This document shows, in pieces, positions 55,724 to 64,000 of a DNA stretch of 64,000 bases. A program made the position numbers and the translations under genes. The notes under the pieces were generated by a model, which had not been told where the DNA came from, ran no database searches, and saw nothing but the letters and a program-made list of their open reading frames with translations. Origin of the DNA: Bacteroidota bacterium (GTDB lineage Bacteria; Bacteroidota; Bacteroidia; Bacteroidales; CAIXZF01); contig JAKLIX010000006.1 of assembly GCA_022709385.1 (NCBI GenBank), positions 124,001-188,000 of the forward strand, in the 5' to 3' direction. The first letter of the stretch is position 1; every line of letters starts with the position of its first letter.

Positions 55724-58704
55724 GTGATAACGGACATCTTTGTGGCAGTTTTTGATTTTGTCGACCAGTTGGAACCAGTTTTATCTTCCACAAATTATCA
55801 TTCCGGCAGCCTGGTTTCCACAATACAGTATCCCACTAATTTTCTCCCATTCAGTCCGACAACTGCCAACGCCACGGTGGTTGAGATCGTATCATCCGTC
55901 CGTATTGGAAATCCGCAGCCTTCTTCTGTGGTTTCCTTTCCCTCAAACTGGTCACTGCATGCAGAGCAAACCAACACTATTAGCCATGGCGTGCGAAATA
56001 TGATCCTGAACCGGGAGTTTCAGGTCGTTCCCGACAGGGTTCCGCTTATCATGAGCGATCCTTCCTTGCCTTCAAGGACACTTGCAGTGTTGAACCCCAT
56101 GCCTGCACGCAGCTTTTTCAGGTCGAGACAGTCCGGAACCTGGTCGTCCCCTGCATCCTGGGAAGAATCGGTTGACGGCCTGAGCTGGACTATTGCCACC
56201 CACAGCCCGACCAGGGCAGATAAAAGCATCCTGATCCGTTCTGGACATACCATTACGGTCACAACCAGTGCTGAAGCAGATGAGATTACGGTCGAAAGCG
56301 AAGGAGTGCTTAGTACAAACATTTACACCCTCCTTAAAATACCGGATGGCCCGGGTACTGACATCAATGTATACGGGACCTTTTCTTCCTGGGGAAATCT
56401 GGAACTGACCGGATCGGCAGTGTTTCAGGCCAACAGTGTTTATCAGCACAATCAGGACGGAGGCGTGATCCCTCAGGTCACCTGGGATCCCGCTTCCCTT
56501 TGCAGGATTACGGGGATTAATTATACCATGCCATCAGGTCTGAACCAGGTATTCGGTCACCTGAATTTTTCCAGCGATCCGAACACCATATTAACCATGA
56601 ACATACCGCTGCATTGCATGGGAAATCTGACATTTGAGAACACAGGCTATTCCATGGAAGTAAACCCGACCCAGCCAGGTCAGTTCCTGGTTGAGGGGGA
56701 CCTGATATTCAGTCAGGGAACAATATATTTCGGAGGTTATAATCCGCCGGATATTACTGTAAAAGGAGATCTGAAAATTTGCGGCGGTATACTTCGTGTC
56801 AGTCATACAGGTACCTTGAATGTTATTGTTGAACGTGATTTTCTTTTTACCCAGGGATCGGTATACATCACCGATGTTCAGAACAAGGTATTAAATTTGA
56901 TGGTCAGATATCATTTTACACATGCCGGTGGTATCCTGCAACATTACCAAAATACACTCGGACCTCACGGCAGTGTCAATGTCATTTTCTATGGTTCGGG
57001 CTACCATGTTTACACGGGGGGAGGAAACGTCCAGGGCCCGGTAAATTACACGGTGCATGAAAACTCCTCGCTGACCATGGCGGACCCCGGGACCTGCCTT
57101 ACAGGCAGTGGTAATTTTACATTGAATGCAAATGCGGGTCTGTGGATCACCTCTCCGGACGGGATTAGCCTGAGCGGATCCACCGGCAATATTCAGGTGA
57201 CCGGCAGCAGAAACTACAGCAGCGGAGGAAGATATTCGTATATAGGAAACTGTCCGCAGATTACCGGAGATGGTCTGCCTCTGAGTGTGAATGCCCTGAT
57301 CATTGATCAAACGCTTGATGGTGCCGGAGTGACACTGAGCAACAACGTCGACGTGAATGAAGTGTTTTACCTCGGCAGGGGAATACTGACAACCGGATCG
57401 TATACGGTTCATACCCTTCAGAATGCAGTCCTGCTGTTAGGAGGAACGGGCAGTTTTGTGAACGGGCGGATGGCGCGTTCTTTCTCCGCGACGGGTACAA
57501 AAGTATTCCATGTGGGAAAAAACGGCTATTACCGGCCGGTGACATTCCGATACCATGCCCTGAGCGGTATCAGCAAAGTGACCGTTGAACAGATGGAGAC
57601 CGGCATGACAGGGACTTTTCCCCCGAATACCCTCCTTCTTTCCCAGGGGCGTTATTGGAGTATTACCCAGACCGGAGGGAGTAATCTTCAGTATTATGTC
57701 ACACTCGATGGTACCGGATATGTTCCGGATGCTCCTGTGCTGATCTTTAAAAAAAGTGGTGGTGTGATCACCGCACACCCCACTGCAGGAACGCCTTACA
57801 CCAATGCGGCTGCATTCACTTCGATGAGCGACTTTGCCCTGGGCCAGGAGTTCTCCGGACCTGTTTCATCCGGTTTGTCAACGTCGGTCAGTCCGGATAG
57901 CAAGACCATCTGCAGAGGCGCGCAGAACCTGCTTCTGACGGCGCTTGTGTCCCCTGCTCCAGCCGGTGGAACGGTACAGTTTTTTATCGGTGGAAGTGCT
58001 GCAGGTTCGCCTGTAGCTGTGAATCCTGCCGATGGCAGTGCTTCCTGCCTGTGGGATCCCGCTGCGCTTCCGGCCGGCAACCATGAGATCCGGGCCGATT
58101 TTTCAGGTTACTTTCCCTTCGATCCCTGTTCGAGCGATCCCGGCCAGAATGCCCTGCTTCAGGTGCTTGCCGCTCCTGATCCCCCTGCCGGATTCAGCAT
58201 CTCAGCCACGGATTGCGATGGTTCCACCCATACCGGTTCTGCCCAGGCAGGTCCGGGTGAAAGTATCCTGTGGTATGATGCCCCAAGCGGCGGAAACCTC
58301 ACTGTGGCTCCTTCACGAAATACGCCCGGCACTTCATCCGTTTGGGCCGCCGCGGTTAATGATGCTACCCTCTGTGAATGTCAGCTCAGGACAGAGGTCT
58401 CAGTCACCCTGGCTGAAGATGTCGAGCCACCTGAAATCAACTGTCAGTCCATGATCGTTTCTCTTGATGAGAACGGTTTGGCTGCCGTGTTGCCCGGACA
58501 GGTTTACCAGAGCGGTACTGACAACTGTGGAACAGTGAACTTGATTTCGCTGAGCCCTGACAGTTTTACCTGCAATGATATTGGGAACAACCCGGTAATC
58601 TTAACGGTCTCCGATGCACATGCGAATACCGCAAGTTGTCAGGCGGTAGTGACTGTGATCGACGACACCCCGCCTGTGATCACCTGTCCGGAGCCTTTGT
58701 CCCT

Positions 58705-59565
58705 GAACAATGATCCTGGCCGCTGTTATGCCGTCGTTCAGGATTTTGGAATTCCGCAAACCTATGATAATTGCGGGGTGCAAACTGTCCTGAATGATGC
58801 ACCGGATCACGGGCAGTGGGCAGTGGGCAGCCATACACTTACCTGGACGGTGTTCGATGTGAACGGTCTTTCGGCGCAGTGCTCCCAGCAGGTGAGCGTT
58901 ACGGATACGGAGGCACCTGTTGTGCTTTGTCCTGCAAATATCGTTCAGTCGTGTGAACCAGGCGCATGCGGCAGCATCGTCAGCTGGCCGGAAAGTATCC
59001 TGGAGGAGCAGGCTGTGAATATAGACGGAAGCACTGAAGATATTTTGCCGGCTAATGTGGCACAATCCTTCATTGCTTCAAACGGTGGCAGATTATCGCG
59101 TATCGTGCTGAAAAAGGAAAACGTCACCAACGGGGTCAGCGGCTTGCTGCATATGCGCATGAGCGGAAACTTCTGGGATGATCCTGTGATTATATGCAAT
59201 TTTCCCGTCCCGGATGCCGCCGGTGAATTTGATATCATTGTCCCGCTGAGTGTGGCCCCCGACCTGGTTCAGGGGCAGCCATACATCCTTGGCTTTTCCG
59301 CGCCGGAGGCTGAGCTCGGGATTACCTCCGATACCTATCCCGACGGAAGCCTGATCGTTGCCTTCTTCACCATACCCCTTCATGACCTGATCATGGAGGT
59401 GTATGTGGAAAGTCAGCATCCCGGCGGATGGGATAATTGCGGGATCGAAAGCTGCGTCCCGGATATCCCTTCCGGAAGTTTCTTCAACCCTGGTGCTACA
59501 ACTGTGACATATACGGCTACGGATATTCACGGCCACACTGCAGCATGCAGCTTCACCGTGACAGT
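58705..59565 (+). repeat. 861-bp duplication, copy 1
   Basis: Matches 60586-61446 at a constant offset of 1881 bp (627 codons), with few differences by eye. Encodes an HYR end, a 'DPVI...PVPDAAGEFDIIVPLS' domain and another HYR. Copy 2 differs mainly near its start. Confidence 0.8.
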
Positions 59566-59830
59566 GAACGACGGGGAGCCTCCGGTTGTTACCTGCAAAA
59601 ACATAGAGGCTGATCTTGATGAAAACGGCTCTGCCACCATCATGCCGGCAGATGTTTACCTGAACGCTTCGGATAATTGCCAGACCATCAACCTGATTTC
59701 AGTGAGCCCTGACCATTTCGGTTGCAGCGATGTCGGCGAAAACCCGGTCACGCTGATTGTGGATGACGGGCACGGGAACCAGGCTTCATGTACGGCCACG
59801 GTAACGGTGTTGGATGACCGGCCACCCGAC

Positions 59831-60559
59831 ATCACCTGTCCGCCGCCGGTCAGCGTCAATGCCGATCCGCAGCTGTGCTATGCCACGGTCACCAGCCTGG
59901 GCAATCCCCAATTCGGCGACAACTGCGAGGTACAGGGTATCAGCAACGACGCCCCGGTCAACAATCACTACCCGGTCGGCAATACCATTGTCACCTGGAC
60001 GGTGCTTGATGTGAACGGCAATACGGCCACCTGTAGCCAGGTGGTCAGCGTCACCGACAATCAGCCGCCTTCCATCACCTGTCCGCCGCCGGTCAGTGTG
60101 AATGCCGATCCGCAGCAATGCTACGCCACAATTACCAGTCTGGGTTCTCCCCAGACCGGCGACAACTGCGGCGTGCAGAATATTTCCAACGACGCCCCGG
60201 CCAATAATCAATACCCGGTCGGCAATACCATCGTCATCTGGACCGTGCTTGATGCGAACGGCAATACGGCCACCTGCACCCAGGCGGTCACAGTCACCGA
60301 CAACCAGCCGCCATCCATCACCTGTCCGCCACCGGTCAGCGTCAATGCCGATCCGCAACAATGCCACGCCACAGTCACCAGCCTGGGTAATCCCCAGGCA
60401 ATAGACAACTGCGGAACACAGGCTCCCACGAACAATGCACCCTCCAACAGCCTATACCCTGTCGGTACCACCACGGTGATCTGGACGGTCTATGACGTAA
60501 ACGGGAATTCTTCCACCTGTACCCAGCCGGTCAGCGTCACCGACAACCAGCCACCTTCC
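59831..60559 (+). repeat. Three tandem 243-bp HYR units
   Basis: Units start at 59831, 60074 and 60317; a fourth, more divergent one starts at 60560. Each is 81 codons and begins ITCPPPVSVNADPQQC, with DNC in the middle and NGNTATC near the end. Period is exact (243 bp). Confidence 0.85.
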
Positions 60560-60585
60560 ATTAGCTGTCCGGCGCCCATAAATGT

Positions 60586-61446
60586 GAACAATGATCCGGG
60601 TCTTTGCTATGCTGTCATTCAGGATGTTGGAAGTCCGCAAACAGGCGATAATTGCGGGGTGCAGACTGTCCTGAATGATGCACCGGATCACGGGCAGTGG
60701 GCAGTGGGCAGTCATACACTTACCTGGACGGTGTACGATGTGAACGGTCTCTCAGCACAGTGCTCCCAGCAGGTGAACGTTACGGATACGGAGGCGCCTG
60801 TTGTGCTCTGTCCGGCTGATATCATTCAGCCCTGTGACCCCGGCACATGCGGCAGCATCGTCAGCTGGCCGGAAAGTATCCTGGAAGAGCAGGCTGTGAA
60901 TATAGACGGCAGCACTGAAGATATTTTGCCGGCTTATCTGGCACAATCCTTCATTGCCTCAAGCGGTGGCAGATTGTCGCGTATCGTGCTGAAAAAGGAA
61001 AACGTCACCAACGGGGTCAGCGGCCTGCTGCATATGCGCATGAGCGGAAACTTCTGGGATGATCCTGTGATATTAGGCACATTCCCTGTCCCGGATGCCG
61101 CCGGTGAATTTGATATCATTGTCCCGCTGAGTGTGGCCCCCGACCTGGTCGAGGGGCAGCCATACATCCTTGGCTTTTCCGCGCCGGAGGCTGAGCTCGC
61201 GATTACCTCCGATACCTATCCCGACGGAAGCCTGATCGTTGCCTTCTTTACCATACCCCTTCATGACCTGATCATGGAGGTGTATGTGGAAACTCAGCAT
61301 CCCGGCGGATGGGATAATTGCGGGATCGAAGGCTGCCTACCGGATATCCCTTCCGGAAGTTTCTTCAACCCTGGTGCTACAACTGTGACATATACGGCTA
61401 CGGATATTCAGGGCCACACTGCAGCATGCAGCTTCACCGTGACAGT
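60586..61446 (+). repeat. 861-bp duplication, copy 2
   Basis: Second copy of the segment at 58705-59565. Notable differences are ICNFPVPD to LGTFPVPD and the first ~60 bp, where the sequences diverge more. Confidence 0.8.
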
Positions 61447-64000
61447 CGTAGATATTACGCCTTCCTCGCCGACCTGTAAGAACAAGACGGTGTATCTGGA
61501 TGCCAACGGCAACGCCTCAGTGGTCCCTGCCGATGTGTACCTGAGCGGTACCGATAACTGCGGTACGGTGAACCTGGTATCTGTAAGCCCCAACAGCTTT
61601 ACCTGCAACAATCTCGGCAATAATCCTGTGGTGCTGACAGTCAACGACGGGAATGGCAATACGGCCAGCTGCTCAGCCACGGTCAATGTTGTTGATCAGA
61701 TTCATCCGACAATCACCTGCCCGCAAGGCATCCATGTCAATGCCGATCCGCAGCAGTGTTATGCCACGGTTAGCAATCTGGGTTCACCCCAGACGGATGA
61801 CAACTGCAGTGTGGCGAACCTTGTCAACAATGCCCCGGGCAACAACCAGTACCCGGTGGGAACGACCACGGTTATTTGGACAGTCTACGACCAAAGCGGC
61901 AATACTACTACATGCACCCAAAGCGTCACCGTCACCGACAACCAGCCACCTTCGATCCAGTGCCCGCAAGCTTTTTATGCCTTTGCTGACAACTTCAAGT
62001 GTTATGCCACCATCCTCAACCTGGGCACTCCGCAAACCAATGATAATTGCGGGGTACAGGGTGTCAGCAATAATGCACCGGGCAATGGTCAGTATGCAGT
62101 TGGTAATCATGTGGTTACCTGGACAGTGACCGATCATAACGGCAATACGGCGACCTGTACCCAGGACGTGATCGTTACGGATAACCAGCCGCCGACCATT
62201 ATATGTCCGCCGCATATCAACACCCATACCGACCAGGGTCATTGTTATGCTACCGTAGCAAATCCCGGAACCCCCGGGGTCTATGACAATTGCGGCGTCC
62301 TGAGTTACCACAACGATGCGCCTCTTAACGGACAGTATGCCGTGGGCAGTCATACGATTACCTGGTATGTGGTTGATATACATGGTAATACGACCCAATG
62401 CAGCCAGACGATCACCGTGCTTGATAATGAACCTCCTGCTATTACTTGTCCGCAGCAACTCACGGTAAATGCAGATCCACAGCAGTGTTACGCGACCATA
62501 CAGGGTCTTGGCACACCCCAGACCTCGGATAATTGCGGGGTGCAGACTATTATCAATAATGCACCTCTTAACGGTCATTATCCTGTCGGCAATACTGTAG
62601 TGACCTGGACGGTGTTTGATATCCACGGAAATTCGGCTACTTGTACTCAAACAGTGACAGTGACCGACAACCAGCCGCCCTGGCTGCAGTGTCCGCAGGC
62701 AGTGAAGCATTGTATTGCAAGCGGACAGAACGGGGAAATTGTCAACGGACTTGCCCCCTTGTCGGGCGATCATTGCGGGATACAGTCGGTGACCTACCAG
62801 ATCACGGGCATAACCAATGGCAGCGGATCGAACGATGCCAGCGGAACCTTCTTCCATGCGGGCCAGAGCTGGGTGACCTATACGGTGACGGATGTCAATG
62901 GGAACACCGCCATGTGCAGTGTCTCCGTTCAGATATACAACCAACCGCTTGCGGGAGCCACGGCTGTGCCCTTGCAGTTATGTACCGGTGAAGACCTTAC
63001 GCTTTACGGCAGCGGCAGCGGGGGAGGAGGCAGCTACCAGTACCAGTGGACTGGCCCCAACGGCTTCAGTTCGACTGATCAGAACCCTCATATCCCCAAT
63101 GCCCTTGCCACACACAACGGACTATACCAGCTTGTGGTCACGGATGACCACCAGTGCAGTTCGGTGAATGAGGCCCCGGTCACGATCACCGTATGGCCTT
63201 TGCCGGTGGTAGGCTTCAGCGGGGATCCGGCGAATACCTGCCTGAATTGTCCGGTCATCACCCTGACGGGAGGTACACCGGCGGGAGGTACTTACAGTGG
63301 CGACGGAGTAAGCAATGATGAATTCGATCCCCTGCTGGCCGGACCCGGTCCGCATGTGCTGACCTATACTTGCACGGATGGCAACGGCTGTACCAGCAGC
63401 GCTATGCACAATATCCTTGTTACCCAGTCCGTGCCGGAGGAAGTGACTGTGGGAATGGACGGGGATTACCCGACCCTGACGGGCAACGGCGGTTTGTTTG
63501 AAGCCGTAAATAACGGGGCCCTGTGGAGCAACCTGAAGGTGTATATCATCAGCGACCTTCAGGAGCCCGGAACCCACGCACTGAACCCATGGACCGAAGA
63601 TGCAGGAGGTCCTTACACCATGACGATCGTTCCGGATCTTCCTGTATTACGGAATATCACGGGCAATGTGAACATGGAACTGATCCGTTTCAACGGGGCC
63701 GACCGGGTGACGGTGGATGGCCGCTATGATTTTGAGGGCCGCTACCTGCTGTTCCGCAACCTGGCAGGCTTTAACGGCACGATAGCATACATGAATGACG
63801 CCTGCGGGCATACTTTCCGCAACTGTATCATCGAGGGCTGCAACCGTGCTACCAACGGAGGCTTGCTGATGGTAGGAGCAGGGGTAAGCACCGGCAACGA
63901 TAATATCCTGATCACGGAGAACCTCTTCCGCAATGCCAATGCCACCAATCCGAACAACCTGCTGAGCAGCTACAGCACGGTGACACAGTCGAATTCCGGT

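Larger units (their letters stand above)
55720..64000 (+). pseudogene. C-terminal part of the giant secreted protein cut by the prophage (open at window end)
   Basis: One frame is open from the prophage junction to 64000 (about 2760 codons) with no stop; a TAA lies just inside the prophage in the same frame, so there is no natural start. Order: end of the first domain (VAVFDFVDQ), a FRSRQSGTWSSPASWEESVD module, long beta repeats, Ig-like units (SPDSKTICRGAQNLLLTALV; ATDCDGSTHTGSAQAGPGES), then many HYR modules of 81 aa (ITCPPPVSVNADPQQCYATV...VTWTVLDVNGN), a SprB-like part and the beginning of a beta-helix region (HALNPWTEDAGGPYTMTIVP). The same modules occur in the same order in the 4193-11077 gene. 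A T9SS sorting domain is expected beyond the window. It could be a large pseudogene or be restored by precise excision. Confidence 0.85.

Noticed and set aside
59831..60559. Regular 243-bp repeats as a possible CRISPR or tandem non-coding array
   Set aside because: Units are 81 codons long, in frame, and encode HYR domains; repeat and spacer lengths do not fit CRISPR.
61784..62944. Long minus-strand open frame (386 codons) in the HYR region
   Set aside because: It is antisense to the continuous plus-strand giant gene, repeats with the HYR period and has no plausible domain; it arises from the biased codons of the sense repeats.

Overview
The window is chromosomal DNA of a Bacteroidota bacterium, probably an environmental Bacteroidales-like lineage. 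Evidence: promoters match the Bacteroidota TTTG / TAnnTTTG pattern, two giant secreted proteins carry HYR and Ig-like modules, and one of them has a type IX secretion (T9SS) C-terminal sorting domain. A complete Mu-like transposable prophage interrupts the second giant gene.

Left host arm (1-16038): a short C-terminal gene remnant, an SLC12/APC-type transporter, elongation factor P followed 2 bp later by an LpxD-type acyltransferase, a 2294-aa T9SS surface protein, an ATPase of the AAA/DUF234 type, a TPR-transmembrane-HTH sensor, a divergent acylphosphatase-like protein, and the first 138 codons of a second giant secreted protein.

Prophage (16039-55719, 39681 bp): inserted with a 4-bp ATTG duplication (16035-16038 and 55720-55723). 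Both termini carry matching sites built around CCAAAAC(G/A)AAATGT. The repressor end is on the right. From there leftwards it has: a LexA/CI-like repressor with three related palindromes; a leftward early operon (HTH protein, small proteins, MuA-like transposase, MuB-like ATPase, second ATPase, DUF3164, Zn-finger, HD hydrolase, GemA-like); a rightward head module (terminase, DUF1320-like, portal-MuF-toxin fusion, gpG-like, tail terminator, membrane moron); and a long leftward late block (protease-scaffold, capsid, tRNA, lysis cassette, RecA-C-terminal-like protein, sheath, tube, frameshifted tail chaperone, tape measure, baseplate, fibres, lipoprotein, adenine methylase at the distal end, a position like that of Mu mom).

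Right host arm (55720-64000): the rest of the interrupted giant gene, open in one frame to the window edge. It is a paralogue of the 4193-11077 gene and contains tandem 81-aa HYR modules and a recent-looking 861-bp internal duplication.

Main points for follow-up: a -1 frameshift site (A9 run at 31439-31447) with an exactly predicted 190-aa product; a RecA C-terminal-domain-like module in a phage late gene; a three-part portal/MuF/PBECR-like nuclease fusion; a single-gene spanin candidate; Sec-signal-bearing fibre-like proteins; and an end-site layout resembling phage Mu. All functional statements are read from sequence and memory of protein families; no search was run.
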